Of a stretch of 64,000 nt of DNA, positions 20,196 to 29,570 are shown piece after piece. This stretch comes from Methylococcales bacterium. GTDB taxonomy: Bacteria > Pseudomonadota > Gammaproteobacteria > Methylococcales > Methylomonadaceae. The notes beneath the pieces were generated by a model. The model saw nothing but the letters and a program-made list of their open reading frames with translations. It ran no database searches and was not told the DNA's origin. How positions within the stretch are numbered: the first letter of the stretch is position 1; each line of letters opens with the position of its first letter. The position numbers and the translations under genes were made by a program. The stretch spans positions 1-64,000 of the forward strand of contig JAQURG010000016.1 of NCBI GenBank assembly GCA_028715725.1. The letters are read 5' to 3'.

Positions 20196-22427
20196 ATGAA
20201 CCACCCTTTAGAAGTAAAAACCGACCGAAGCTTATCCCTGATAGTATTATTTGCTGGAACCTTATTCATCAGCGCATCACTGATGTTTGTTCTGCAACCC
20301 CTGTTCGGGAAGATCTTATTACCTTTGCTTGGCGGCTCTCCGGCGGTTTGGAATACTTGTATGGTGTTTTATCAAAGTATTCTGTTTCTGGGTTATCTTT
20401 ATGCGCATACTATTTCGACACGGTTTAGCCAACACCATCAAATTCAGATACATGCAATCATTATTCTTATAAGTTTTCTTGCGTTGCCTGTCGCCTTGCC
20501 TGAAAACAGCATTCCACCGACTGACAGCAACCCGACAGCATGGTTATTATGGACATTATTTCTTGCTATTGGCCTACCCTATTTTGTCGTATCAACTACC
20601 GCGCCGCTCATTCAAAAATGGTTTGCCAATGCCGGTCACCATACCAGCCATGATCCATACTATCTATATGCTGCCAGCAATACGGGCAGCCTGATTGCTT
20701 TACTGAGCTATCCTTTTCTGCTTGAACCCGCTATTGGACTGGCTAATCAAAAAGCCTACTGGAGCGTTGGCTACCTGATATTGTCTCTGTTCATAGCAGG
20801 TTGTGCTTTAGTGCTGTGGAAAACCCGGGGAAATACGATTAGCGCTCAAGACAGCGATCTTAAGGAAAATATCAGTCCTAAACGAAAGCTGCAATGGCTG
20901 GCTTTGGCTTTCGTTCCATCCAGCCTATTGTTAGGCTTGACCAATTTTATCAGCACCGATATTGCTTCGGTGCCATTGTTGTGGATTATCCCGTTAACCC
21001 TGTATTTACTGTCTTTTATTATCGTATTTTCCAAATGGAATGACAAAATACATCCGTTAATGGTCAAGTTACAGCCTATCGTATTATTGCCATTTATAGC
21101 TTATGCGTTCATAAACCCGGCGGATTTGCCTTATTGGGCTTATCTTGTCCTGCACCTGCTGGCTTTTTTCTTTGCAATAATGGTGTGCCACGGTGAACTT
21201 GCCAAGGATAGACCTCATACCCATTATTTAACAACCTTTTATCTGATCATGTCTTTTGCGGGCATGCTGGGAGGTATGTTCAATACCTTTGTCGCACCCT
21301 TCATTTTCAATGGTATCTATGAATATCCGATCATGATAGTGGCGGCGCTATTACTGCGTCCGGGAACCATTGCATCACTTAATAAAGGGTTGCTGCTACA
21401 AATAATAGCCCCTGCCCTGCTGATCATTACCGGCTTCATTCTATATGCGAATATCGATAATTTACTCGAGTATTTTGACGCTTGCGTTATCAGTTTAATT
21501 ATCCTGACCTTTTTGACGTTCCTGCTCAGATCCCGGCCTGTCGCTTACGCCTTATTAACAGGCGCCATCATTTTTCTTAGCTTGGGACTGCATGGACTGT
21601 CTTCTCATACGCTTTACCAGGAACGCACATTTTTTGGTGTTCTGGCCGTGCGTGAAAGTGTGCTGACCAATGAACACAACCAGCCTGAAAAGTACCATGA
21701 GCTCTTTCACGGCACAACCAAACATGGCGCACAGCGCCTGGCTGCAAATCTAGCCAAAACTCCCTTAACCTATTACAGTCGCCCTGGACCGATGGGACAG
21801 CTGTTTAAAGAATTCGACAACACCAACCAAAACTGGACGATTGGAGTAGTCGGACTCGGTGCAGGCGCTTTAGCCTGCTATGCCAAGGATCAGCAAAACT
21901 GGACGCTCTACGAAATAGATCCTCTGGTTATCGATATTGCCAGTAATGCCAATTATTTCAATTATCTGAAGCTATGCTCTTATAACACCACAATGCGCGT
22001 CGGGGATGCCCGCTTATCATTGGAAAAAGAGCCTGATCAAAAATTTGATTTGTTAGTGATGGACGCTTTCAGTTCGGATTCTGTGCCTACACATTTACTG
22101 ACCCGGGAAGCATTACAGCTCTATTTTAAAAAGCTGAAACCTAACGGCATCCTGGCTTTTCACATTACCAACCGCCATTTGCTGCTAAAGAAGGTCTTAT
22201 CAATTCATGCCGAGCATTTACATTTCGCGGCACTGATACAGGAGTTCAAACCGCAGCAAGACATCCCGCTGGTAGTAGCGACAGACTGGGTGGTTATGGC
22301 GAACAATACGCAAACCCTGACGCCACTCAGTCTAAGCCGTCTAGGTAACTGGCAGAAAATGCCGTTATACTTTGATATGAAACCCTGGACCGATGACTTC
22401 ACCAATATTGTCAGCATCTGGAAATAA
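20196..22427 (+). CDS. Membrane-fused spermidine synthase-like protein
   Basis: The 743-residue protein combines about 12 or more transmembrane helices (15-480) with a cytoplasmic SpeE-like Rossmann domain (about 500-743). The latter has the nucleotide motif GVVGLGAGALACY (about 550-562), YEIDPLVIDIA, VGDAR and the D-A-F-S-S-D-S-V-P-T-H-L segment. Such fused MFS/spermidine synthase proteins are widespread, but polyamine synthesis has not been shown for most of them. It could be a membrane-bound aminopropyl- or methyltransferase with transport function. It is a single gene. Confidence 0.85.
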   Translation: MNHPLEVKTDRSLSLIVLFAGTLFISASLMFVLQPLFGKILLPLLGGSPAVWNTCMVFYQSILFLGYLYAHTISTRFSQHHQIQIHAIIILISFLALPVALPENSIPPTDSNPTAWLLWTLFLAIGLPYFVVSTTAPLIQKWFANAGHHTSHDPYYLYAASNTGSLIALLSYPFLLEPAIGLANQKAYWSVGYLILSLFIAGCALVLWKTRGNTISAQDSDLKENISPKRKLQWLALAFVPSSLLLGLTNFISTDIASVPLLWIIPLTLYLLSFIIVFSKWNDKIHPLMVKLQPIVLLPFIAYAFINPADLPYWAYLVLHLLAFFFAIMVCHGELAKDRPHTHYLTTFYLIMSFAGMLGGMFNTFVAPFIFNGIYEYPIMIVAALLLRPGTIASLNKGLLLQIIAPALLIITGFILYANIDNLLEYFDACVISLIILTFLTFLLRSRPVAYALLTGAIIFLSLGLHGLSSHTLYQERTFFGVLAVRESVLTNEHNQPEKYHELFHGTTKHGAQRLAANLAKTPLTYYSRPGPMGQLFKEFDNTNQNWTIGVVGLGAGALACYAKDQQNWTLYEIDPLVIDIASNANYFNYLKLCSYNTTMRVGDARLSLEKEPDQKFDLLVMDAFSSDSVPTHLLTREALQLYFKKLKPNGILAFHITNRHLLLKKVLSIHAEHLHFAALIQEFKPQQDIPLVVATDWVVMANNTQTLTPLSLSRLGNWQKMPLYFDMKPWTDDFTNIVSIWK

Positions 22428-22609
22428 AGATGCAACTTGACTGATAAGCGCCTTGTATTAAAGTTTCGATGGCTAAACCGGGGATTAGCTATTATAATGG
22501 GCTCACTAATGGATAGTACTACGCTCTACAATGCGAGGCTTCTATATAGTTTTGCATGTTAATCAGCACTTTTCAGAAATTCCATCCGTCTTTTCCTTCT
22601 TGTGTCCGG

Positions 22610-22626
22610 TTTGATTTGCAATCAAA
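22610..22626 (+). other. Small hairpin in the csp leader
   Basis: A 7-bp stem (tttgatt / aatcaaa, loop tgc) is followed by tatttttc, 30 bp before the cold-shock ATG. It could be an attenuator or a temperature-sensitive leader structure; many cspA-type mRNAs have long structured leaders, and this leader is up to about 230 nt long. Confidence 0.3.
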
Positions 22627-22656
22627 TATTTTTCATTGATTTATTGAGGAGGTTAT

Positions 22657-22863
22657 ATGGCAACGGGTACTGTTAAATGGTTTAACGAGTCTAAAGGTTT
22701 TGGTTTTATATCTCCTGCCGATGGCAGTGCGGATGTATTTGTGCACTTCTCCGGTATCACAAGCGATGGCGGTTACCGCACTCTAGCTGAAGGCCAGGCT
22801 GTCAAATATGAAGTAGAATCAGGCCCTAAAGGTCCACAAGCTTCAAATGTAACCGCGGCTTAA
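22657..22863 (+). CDS. CspA-family cold shock protein
   Basis: The 68-residue protein is a complete cold-shock domain. RNP1 is KGFGFI and RNP2 is VFVHFS, with [17 protein letters not shown] at the start. It is an RNA chaperone in the cytoplasm. The ribosome site, gaggaggttat, is very strong. An RNA-binding RRM gene follows 104 bp downstream on the same strand, so the pair may be induced together. Confidence 0.97.
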   Translation: MATGTVKWFNESKGFGFISPADGSADVFVHFSGITSDGGYRTLAEGQAVKYEVESGPKGPQASNVTAA

Positions 22864-22888
22864 GCTCCGGTTACTTTCTAATCTCCGG

Positions 22889-22910
22889 CTCCGCATTATA
22901 TTGTGCGGAG
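22889..22910 (+). terminator. Hairpin after the cold-shock gene
   Basis: A 7-bp stem (ctccgca / tgcggag) with an 8-nt loop lies 25 bp after the csp stop. It lacks a T-run, so it may only reduce read-through into the RRM gene. Confidence 0.35.
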
Positions 22911-22967
22911 TTGTGACATAACCGGATTATCCGGCCAATCTCAACCCCCAAATTTAGGACATGTCTT

Positions 22968-23234
22968 TTGAAACGACTTTTTGTAGGAAATTTACCTAGC
23001 GACGCCACTGAAGAATCCGTTCAGGCTTTATTTTCGGAATATGGCAAAGTGCGCTCAATTCAACTTATTGCTGACATATTCAGCGGCAAATGCCGTGGTT
23101 TTGGCTTTATTGGAATGGAAGGCCATGAAGCCCGGGCTGCTATAGCAGCACTTGATGGCAACTTGTATCACGGGAAGCCTTTAAAAGTTAAATTTGAAGA
23201 GCCCGCAGCTGGAAAAAATGGCAGACGCCATTAA
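22968..23234 (+). CDS. RRM RNA-binding protein
   Basis: The 88-residue protein is a single RNA recognition motif: RNP2 is RLFVGNLP (3-10) and RNP1 is KCRGFGFIGM (about 45-54). It starts at a TTG behind an aggac ribosome site; the nearby ATG at 22961 is out of frame. Bacterial single-RRM proteins of this type are common in cyanobacteria and some proteobacteria and are often cold-induced, which fits its place after a csp gene. The RNA targets are unknown. Confidence 0.93.
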   Translation: MKRLFVGNLPSDATEESVQALFSEYGKVRSIQLIADIFSGKCRGFGFIGMEGHEARAAIAALDGNLYHGKPLKVKFEEPAAGKNGRRH

Positions 23235-23350
23235 TTTTTCGACCTTCAGCCTATCCAACCCAACAACAGAGATGCAAAGTGTTCAAGACATTGAACTTTA
23301 AACTTATGTCTGTGGTGAAAATACTCTTCAGGAATTCTTTCACTCTCTGA

Positions 23351-23390
23351 TAGCGTAACCCAACATTTTAAAGGCTGTTGGGTTACGCTA
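23351..23390. repeat. Perfect 15-bp palindromic repeat unit
   Basis: tagcgtaacccaaca and its exact inverse tgttgggttacgcta flank a 10-bp spacer. No T-run follows. The GTTGGGTTACGC word resembles dispersed REP-like palindromes seen in many proteobacteria. No second copy was noticed in this window. Confidence 0.55.
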
Positions 23391-23431
23391 ACTGTATTAT
23401 TTACAGCAATTTAAAGCTGTACTATCAAAAA

Positions 23432-23460
23432 GACGAAAAGCCGTTTTCCAACTTTTCGTC
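23432..23460 (-). terminator. Hairpin downstream of the phosphomannomutase gene
   Basis: A 9-bp stem (gacgaaaag / cttttcgtc) with an 11-nt loop lies 65 bp beyond the stop of the minus-strand gene. Its A/T-rich arm could act as a weak terminator, but the T-run on the minus strand is modest. Confidence 0.35.
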
Positions 23461-23524
23461 GATACAGCAAACTGCTGACGTTACCTGACAGAGTCAAGAT
23501 GATTAAGACCGGCAATATAAGCCT

Positions 23525-24913
23525 TTAACTCGCCAACAACGCCAGCAATTCTTCAGTTTTCTTCTGCATTAAGGCTTCGTCACCTCTTGACTCCACGTTT
23601 AACCTAACCAGCGGCTCGGTATTAGAGCAGCGTAAATTAAACCGCCAATCGGTAAACTCCATACTTAAGCCATCCGTAAAATCAACACGTTGCGCATCCT
23701 GCTGATAATGTTTTCGCACTAATTCAATGGCCGCCTCAGGTTGAGCAATGGTTCGATTGATCTCTCCGCTGGCGGGAAAAAGCAACATTCTTTCATCGAC
23801 CAGCTGAGACAGTTTTTTGCCGGCCTTACTCATTAACTCAATGACCAGCAACCAGGGAATCATACCGCTGTCACAATAGGAAAAATCTCTAAAATAATGA
23901 TGAGCGCTCATTTCGCCGCCATAAACCGCATCTTCCTTGCGCATCCTTTCCTTGATGAAGGCATGGCCGGTTTTACTTTGCACAGGTATTCCTGACAGAC
24001 TATTGACAATATCGATAGTATTCCAGGTCAATCTTGGATCGTGGACTATTTTAGCGCCCGGATGTTGCTTAAGGAAAGCTTCAGCCAGCAAACCGACAAT
24101 ATAATAACCTTCGATAAAACGGCCTGTTTCATCAAATAGAAAACAGCGGTCAAAATCACCATCCCAGGCAATGCCTAAATCCGCACCCTGTTCTTTGATA
24201 GCCGAAATGGTGCTGTCGCGATTTTCCGGTAATAGCGGATTAGGAATTCCGTTCGGAAAGTGACCGTCCGGCTCATGATGTATTTTAATAAACTCCACTG
24301 CTTGCGGGACGGTTTGCTTTAAAGCAGCTTCCAGCCAGTCTATAACATGACCCGCCGCTCCATTGCCTGCATTGACGACTATCTTCAAGGGCTTTAATGC
24401 CTTCGGGTCGACATAGCCTAATAAGTGCCGGGTATAGTCTGCGGCAATTGAAACAGGCTTAATGCTGCCGCGATTCAATACCGGCGCGGCGAAGTTGTTT
24501 GCTTCAGCCAGTCGTTTGATATCGTTTAAACCGGTATCGCCGCTAATGGGCTTGCTCTGTTCTCGCACCAGCTTCATGCCATTGTAATCTTTCGGATTAT
24601 GGCTCGCGGTTACCATAATGCCGCCATCCATTGCATTGCCTGCATCCTGATAGGCAAAAGTCGCGAAATAAACCTCTTCTGTGCCGCATAAGCCAATATC
24701 ATAAACATTAACTCCGGCATCCTGTAAACCTTCTATGACGGCGGCCACCATTTCATCGCTGGACAGCCTTATATCACGTCCGACAATTATGTTGTCCGGT
24801 TTAATGCTTTCTGCATAGGCTCTGCCTATACGATAAGCAACATCTGTATTGAGTTCATCGGGAATGCGTCCACGAATATCGTATGCTTTAAAGCAGCTTA
24901 ATGGTTTGATCAT
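23525..24913 (-). CDS. Phosphomannomutase/phosphoglucomutase
   Basis: The 462-residue protein is an alpha-D-phosphohexomutase. The phosphoserine loop TASHNP has Ser104, the metal loop is DGDFDR near residue 250, the sugar-specificity loop is GEMSAHHYF, and the C-terminal phosphate-binding segment is [12 protein letters not shown]. It interconverts mannose-1- and mannose-6-phosphate for GDP-sugar, exopolysaccharide and LPS synthesis, and is close to CpsG/ManB/AlgC. No other nucleotide-sugar gene adjoins it. Confidence 0.93.
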   Translation of the reverse strand: MIKPLSCFKAYDIRGRIPDELNTDVAYRIGRAYAESIKPDNIIVGRDIRLSSDEMVAAVIEGLQDAGVNVYDIGLCGTEEVYFATFAYQDAGNAMDGGIMVTASHNPKDYNGMKLVREQSKPISGDTGLNDIKRLAEANNFAAPVLNRGSIKPVSIAADYTRHLLGYVDPKALKPLKIVVNAGNGAAGHVIDWLEAALKQTVPQAVEFIKIHHEPDGHFPNGIPNPLLPENRDSTISAIKEQGADLGIAWDGDFDRCFLFDETGRFIEGYYIVGLLAEAFLKQHPGAKIVHDPRLTWNTIDIVNSLSGIPVQSKTGHAFIKERMRKEDAVYGGEMSAHHYFRDFSYCDSGMIPWLLVIELMSKAGKKLSQLVDERMLLFPASGEINRTIAQPEAAIELVRKHYQQDAQRVDFTDGLSMEFTDWRFNLRCSNTEPLVRLNVESRGDEALMQKKTEELLALLAS

Positions 24914-25075
24914 GAAATTAATTAAAATTGAAATTATATAAAGTCTATCGAAAGTGATTTATTAGTATAAGTGAGTAAGGTTTTCAGGCCAATTATTTTA
25001 ATGCGCCGCCTTTGCTATAGACATATAGCGACATAGACTCTATCTTATTCATTTTTTAAAGGATTATTGTCATAT

Positions 25076-25858
25076 ATGGCCAATTTTAACACTCACTTAT
25101 CCATCGCAGCCGCTGCCAGTACCGGCGCTGCGCTTCTTTCCGTTGACGCAAACGTGATTACGGTCAACGATATGCCCTGGCTTGTCTTTGTAGGCACATT
25201 GGGCGGAATACTTCCCGACATTGATGCGAGCAACTCAAGACCTGTAAAGCTGCTGTTTAATGTATTGGCCTTAATGGGCGTCGCGGCTGCGCTACAGGTA
25301 TTTGAAGGTAAATATGTTTCCTACCTGATATTGGCAATAGCCGCGGTCACCTATCTGGCCATCCGGTATGGCGTATTCGCCTTGTTCAATAAACTGACTG
25401 TTCATCGCGGGGTTTTCCATTCGATATTGGCGGCGGTCTTTTTTGCGCTTTTGATGGTCAGTATCAGTTATTATCTGGTTCATTGGGATGTCTTGCATTC
25501 CTGGTTAAACGGTTTATTCATTAGTCTGGGATTTATTGTTCACTTGCTTCTGGATGAATTTTACAGCGTTGATCTGCTCAATAAGAGGATGAAAAAATCT
25601 TTCGGTACAGCTCTTAAATTTTTCAGCTATAGCAATATGACCGCATCTGCATTAATGACTGTCTGCACACTGGCTCTTTACTGGATCACACCGCCACCTC
25701 TGCCTCTGGTTAAGGTGTTAAAAGGGGTTCATTGGGATAATTATTTAAAACCCGTCAGATTCTTCCAGAATCATAATCAGGCGTTTGCTTTCAGCCATCT
25801 GATACCATCGTCAATGCTTGGGGAGAATTGTGATTCCAAGCAGGGGCATTCGAAATAA
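25076..25858 (+). CDS. YdjM-family membrane-bound metal-dependent hydrolase
   Basis: The 260-residue protein starts MANFNTHLSIAAAAS; a TTG three codons upstream is too close to the aaagga ribosome site. It has the YdjM/DUF457 pattern: a His near the N-terminus (NTHL), GGILPDIDA near residue 50, THRGVFHS-like VHRGVFHSIL near 110 and FIVHLLLDEFYSVD near 155. These are set among about five transmembrane helices. The conserved His/Asp residues probably bind metal at the inner membrane. The E. coli relative is LexA-regulated, but no LexA box is evident here. Confidence 0.85.
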   Translation: MANFNTHLSIAAAASTGAALLSVDANVITVNDMPWLVFVGTLGGILPDIDASNSRPVKLLFNVLALMGVAAALQVFEGKYVSYLILAIAAVTYLAIRYGVFALFNKLTVHRGVFHSILAAVFFALLMVSISYYLVHWDVLHSWLNGLFISLGFIVHLLLDEFYSVDLLNKRMKKSFGTALKFFSYSNMTASALMTVCTLALYWITPPPLPLVKVLKGVHWDNYLKPVRFFQNHNQAFAFSHLIPSSMLGENCDSKQGHSK

Positions 25859-25930
25859 GGCTTAAGACCTGCCCGGACTGGAGCCAAGCACTGTCCGGGG
25901 CAATATTTTATAGCGCCATTTGATGCGTGA

Positions 25931-26836
25931 CTACTTTTTAAACCAACTCTTAATGATTGGCCAACCGTGGTTTAGCCATTGCTTTACAACATAATCGGAG
26001 GCCGGTTTAACCTGACTCGCAAGCGTCTTTATAATTGCCCATATTCTGTCTGCAACCGATGCTTCAGGGCTATCGCGCCATTCCAGATAGCGAGAACCAA
26101 AGCCATCAATGAATACCGGCTTGAACAGCCACATTTCCAGAATCGAGGTAACCCACATAAACAAAAATGAAACCCCCATGCCCATACCGGCAAAGATAAC
26201 CAGCCAGGCAAACCACGGATGAATTTTAGTCAACCACCATGACATAATATCCGCGACCAGGAAGAAATAAGGCATGCCGATAGCGATACATTTATATTGG
26301 GTTGTGGTTGTTTCCGCGAAACTGAAGATCAGGCCGACAAACATAAAAATAAAACTGATGCCGAACATATGAACATGGGAAACCCGGGTTAATGACGCGA
26401 AGGTAGCTCCTTCATCCTGGGCAATATAGGGTTTCAATCCTTCAAACTCGGTAAAGCTGGGAATACCGGAAGCTTCCTTGTTATGACACATAACGCAACG
26501 GGTCTGGATTATTTTCTCTATCCCGTCATCTTTATAATCATCTTTATCTGCGCCCGCTCTGACCCATTCCATAATCTTGAAACGTTCCTGTTCCGGTGCA
26601 TTGTTTTTCATAGATCCGTTCAGCTTTTGCTCCAGAACGGTACCTGAACGGTTGCCGTAATAACTGTAAACAATATCATCGATAGACAAGCCGAATTTGC
26701 CGTCGGCCATGCCATGCGTAAACAATATCTGAATGAGCGCAAAGACATAGCCCAAACCTACGGTACAAAGATAACCCGTAAATAATACTTTGATAGGTGT
26801 ATCAAGATCTTTTAAAGGAGCGAATTTTGAAATCAT
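25931..26836 (-). CDS. Heme-c-containing His-rich membrane protein
   Basis: The 301-residue protein has a first transmembrane helix (about 12-40) and a periplasmic loop with a CXXCH heme motif (CVMCH, near residue 115). After that come three or four further helices starting with SHVHMF and ending in IHPWFAWLVIFAGMG and a Trp/Met-rich segment. A covalent c-type heme is therefore predicted, plus possible b-heme or quinone ligation by the paired His. The helices correspond to those of the 168-residue protein at 2686-3192, which lacks the heme insert. It is a single gene, and its electron partner is unknown. Confidence 0.75.
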   Translation of the reverse strand: MISKFAPLKDLDTPIKVLFTGYLCTVGLGYVFALIQILFTHGMADGKFGLSIDDIVYSYYGNRSGTVLEQKLNGSMKNNAPEQERFKIMEWVRAGADKDDYKDDGIEKIIQTRCVMCHNKEASGIPSFTEFEGLKPYIAQDEGATFASLTRVSHVHMFGISFIFMFVGLIFSFAETTTTQYKCIAIGMPYFFLVADIMSWWLTKIHPWFAWLVIFAGMGMGVSFLFMWVTSILEMWLFKPVFIDGFGSRYLEWRDSPEASVADRIWAIIKTLASQVKPASDYVVKQWLNHGWPIIKSWFKK

Positions 26837-27946
26837 AATCTCATATAATTCAGGTAAAGTGGACTCGTCTTGAATCCATAATTTTAGATAGAGTACCTGG
26901 CAGAACTTATCGCCCTGGTACTAATTAATTTAACTTGCCTTGATTACGCTTCCGGTTCACGTCGCTTAATCGCCCTGCGGCCTAAAGGCATCGAAGGCAA
27001 AGCAGTGCGGCCGCAATGATAATTCGGCGATCTAACAGATATTTTTAACTTTACTCAAACATTTGTTTATCAGCAAAGGATACTTATGAAGGTTGTACGC
27101 ATCTTTCAAATATATTTTGTATGGCCTTAAATAAACCCTGACAGCGACACAAGATTTATAAGCAATTTCCACTCCAATATAAAAACCCACTTGCCAAATA
27201 ATTATTCAGGGCTTGTTAAATTAAACCAGTTCCTGGAAAACATGCAAGATTTACATTGCCGGCGTCATCAAAATACTTGAACCTAAAAATCAGACACGGC
27301 CATAAAACATCTAGGCCATTGAAATAATATAGATTATATTTTTATCGTTCACGATAACAGCAAAAATATAAATTGCTGCCTGATGGTTGAAAATAAATTT
27401 TAATCGGCGAAGTTCAGGCTGACGACAAGAGCGTATTCATTAAGGTTTATTCTGGTGCAATATGCGCCAAAAGAGAAAGAGAATTGTTGATTAGAAGCAA
27501 ATTACATTCCCAAGATGCGCAAGGATTTTATGACACAGAAAATGCTTATACGTCTTTCCGGACCGCAGCCTTTACAGCGCTTGGCGTTTCATCAGTATCA
27601 GGTTAGCGAAAAAGTTGTTCACTTGAACAGACTGCTTCCCGGCCAGACAAGTAAGTATTTGTACTAATATCTTTTTTTAAATTTTTATGCTGTAATGTTT
27701 TATGTTTGGTTTCTGATGTGCCTTTTTAAGGCTCAAGCCATTCAAATAATCACTTGATTTAACCAAAGTGAGTTGGATAACGGCCACAACCGTTAAAATA
27801 TAATAAATTCATATCCTATGGAGGTCTAAGAGAGAGTAATAAGTAAAGAAAGGAAAAATGAGCATATCTAGGCGGTGCAACCGGGTCCCGATAGGCTGGC
27901 CTGCGGCAATAGCTGCTCTTAAATAGTATTTTTACTGGAGATTAAT
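26837..27946. other. Gene-poor 1.1 kb region upstream of smbP
   Basis: No gene longer than 60 codons with a proper start is present. A 67-codon frame without an ATG (27403-27606) and an overlapping 45-codon ATG frame (from 27530, behind caaggatttt) may be relics. A 22-codon frame with a good ribosome site lies at 27858-27926. The remainder is AT-rich. Promoters for the heme protein gene (leftward) and smbP (rightward) must be here. Confidence 0.4.
27858..27926 (+). CDS. Possible 22-residue leader peptide before smbP
   Basis: An ATG preceded by agaaaggaaaa opens a 22-codon frame that encodes MSISRRCNRVPIGWPAAIAA followed by LK and a stop, 20 bp before the smbP ATG. It has one Cys and several Arg. 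A leader or small protein is possible; the GC content of this stretch is higher than its surroundings, which also fits a structured RNA. It may be chance. Confidence 0.25.
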   Translation: MSISRRCNRVPIGWPAAIAALK

Positions 27947-28264
27947 ATGAAACTTACGAACGTGAAACTCAGCGGATTATGGGCGGGCATTATTTTGGCA
28001 TTCTGCTCGTTTTATTCTTATGCCGGAGAAAGCCATATTGCTCAAGCACTTAAGCATGCGGAGGCCGCCTCCAAAGCTGACACTGGAAAGGCAGTCGCCG
28101 AACATGCGGAACAAGCAAAAAAACATGCGACAACTGCCGATGAACACCTGGATGCAGGAGTCAAAAGTCTGGATAGCGCTATTGAACATGGCAATATGGG
28201 ACATGCCGATGTAGCGAAAAAATCCGCTGAAGAAGCTGTAAAACACTTGAAAGAAGCACAATAA
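27947..28264 (+). CDS. SmbP-like small metal-binding protein
   Basis: The 105-residue protein has a signal peptide (1-26, cleaved after SYAG or SYA). A helical His/Ala/Glu-rich repeat body follows: ALKHAEAASK, VAEHAEQAKKHATTADEHLDAG, AIEHGNMGHADVAKK and EEAVKHL. It matches the SmbP family described from Nitrosomonas europaea, a periplasmic four-helix protein that binds copper and other divalent metals through many His. A role in copper storage or buffering would suit a copper-dependent methane or ammonia oxidiser. A ctggag ribosome site precedes the ATG. It is a single gene. Confidence 0.85.
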   Translation: MKLTNVKLSGLWAGIILAFCSFYSYAGESHIAQALKHAEAASKADTGKAVAEHAEQAKKHATTADEHLDAGVKSLDSAIEHGNMGHADVAKKSAEEAVKHLKEAQ

Positions 28265-28430
28265 AAGCCTATCGGCTTCAGCATCTAAAGCACGGCGGCT
28301 GAATAATCCGTCGTGTTTTATAGTCCTCCTCGAATCACGCAACAATGCCTTGGCCATGCCGCTTGCCGGTGCTTTATTCTAATGCCGGTATTCCCTTCGC
28401 GAAGCTTTTCTTGATGCCCTTCAATTCAGC

Positions 28431-29570
28431 CTATTTTATGCCATGCAATTTTTCAAACGGCATTAAGTGTATGCCTTCTGCGAGTAATGAAACAGTCACT
28501 TCTTCACCGTAACTCAGCTCATTACGTCTTGCAACATATACCGGCACTGTCAGGGTAATGGCTATTTTTAAGTGCCTGTCGACTTCTACGCGCGCACTGA
28601 CATAATCGCCCAGCACCATGTATTCAATTATCGTACCTGATAACGGATTTTCGCGATGACCGTTGGATTCCCGGTGACGGCGGTGCAACAGGACTTGCGA
28701 CGACTGTATCATCCAGCAAACTCTTGCGCCAGACGCATAGTCAGGCTGGTAATGCGCTTCCAGAAAAAGCCCGCGCCAGCGTAATAATGTTTTTTGAGCC
28801 AGCTGATCATGACTGACAATTTGCGCGGTAAATAAATTTTGCTGATCCATTAATCTGGCAACTGTGGCGCTGACAGGGTGAGCTGCCACCTCAAGCGGCG
28901 GGCCGGATTGCAGGGTAACGCCCCTGTGCAGGATACACAGCCGGTCAGACAGCATCGTTGCTTCCTCCAGATCATGCGTAACCAATATGATAGGCATGGA
29001 TAACGAGCGGCGTAATTCATTAAGTTCACGATACAAACGCCTCCGGGTAACCTGATCGACAGCTGAAAAAGGCTCATCCAGCAACAATACTTTGGGTTCT
29101 CTCGCCAATGCTCTGGCGACAGCTACGCGTTGTTGCTGCCCCCCGGATAATGCTTTTGGATAACGATTTCCTAACCCATCCAGATGGACGCGTCTTAATA
29201 GTTCTTCGGCACGCTCTTTACGAACTGCTTGAGGCAAATGCGCCATGGCTTCCAGTACATTACCCAACGCAGTAAAGTGGGGAAACAGGGCATAATGCTG
29301 AAATACCAGACCGACAGCCCGTTGATGTGCAGGCAAATAAAATTGCATGGCGCTATCCTGCCAGATTTCACCCTGACACTTGATCGCCCCGTTTTCAGCA
29401 TGATGCAGGCCTGCGATAGCTCGCAATACTGTGGTTTTGCCGCTGCCCGAAGGTCCGGCTATCGCCAGTACTTCTCCCGGTTGACAATACAAATCGACAG
29501 CCAGCGGTATAGGTACGGCTTGTATCAACCTGACTCGTATGCCCTGCGCGATTTGCACTTCATCAGCCAT
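28431..29570 (-). CDS. modC: Molybdate ABC transporter ATP-binding protein
   Basis: The 379-residue ATPase has Walker A GPSGSGKT (39-46), the ABC signature ALSGGQQQR (about 139), Walker B VLLLDEPFSAVD and a switch His in LVTHDLEE. A C-terminal TOBE/Mop-like domain (about 300-370, VLGDYVSARVEVDRHLKIAI) binds molybdate in many ModC proteins. It energises uptake through ModB. The start overlaps the modB end by 8 bp. It is the last gene of modABC. Confidence 0.95.
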   Translation of the reverse strand: MADEVQIAQGIRVRLIQAVPIPLAVDLYCQPGEVLAIAGPSGSGKTTVLRAIAGLHHAENGAIKCQGEIWQDSAMQFYLPAHQRAVGLVFQHYALFPHFTALGNVLEAMAHLPQAVRKERAEELLRRVHLDGLGNRYPKALSGGQQQRVAVARALAREPKVLLLDEPFSAVDQVTRRRLYRELNELRRSLSMPIILVTHDLEEATMLSDRLCILHRGVTLQSGPPLEVAAHPVSATVARLMDQQNLFTAQIVSHDQLAQKTLLRWRGLFLEAHYQPDYASGARVCWMIQSSQVLLHRRHRESNGHRENPLSGTIIEYMVLGDYVSARVEVDRHLKIAITLTVPVYVARRNELSYGEEVTVSLLAEGIHLMPFEKLHGIK

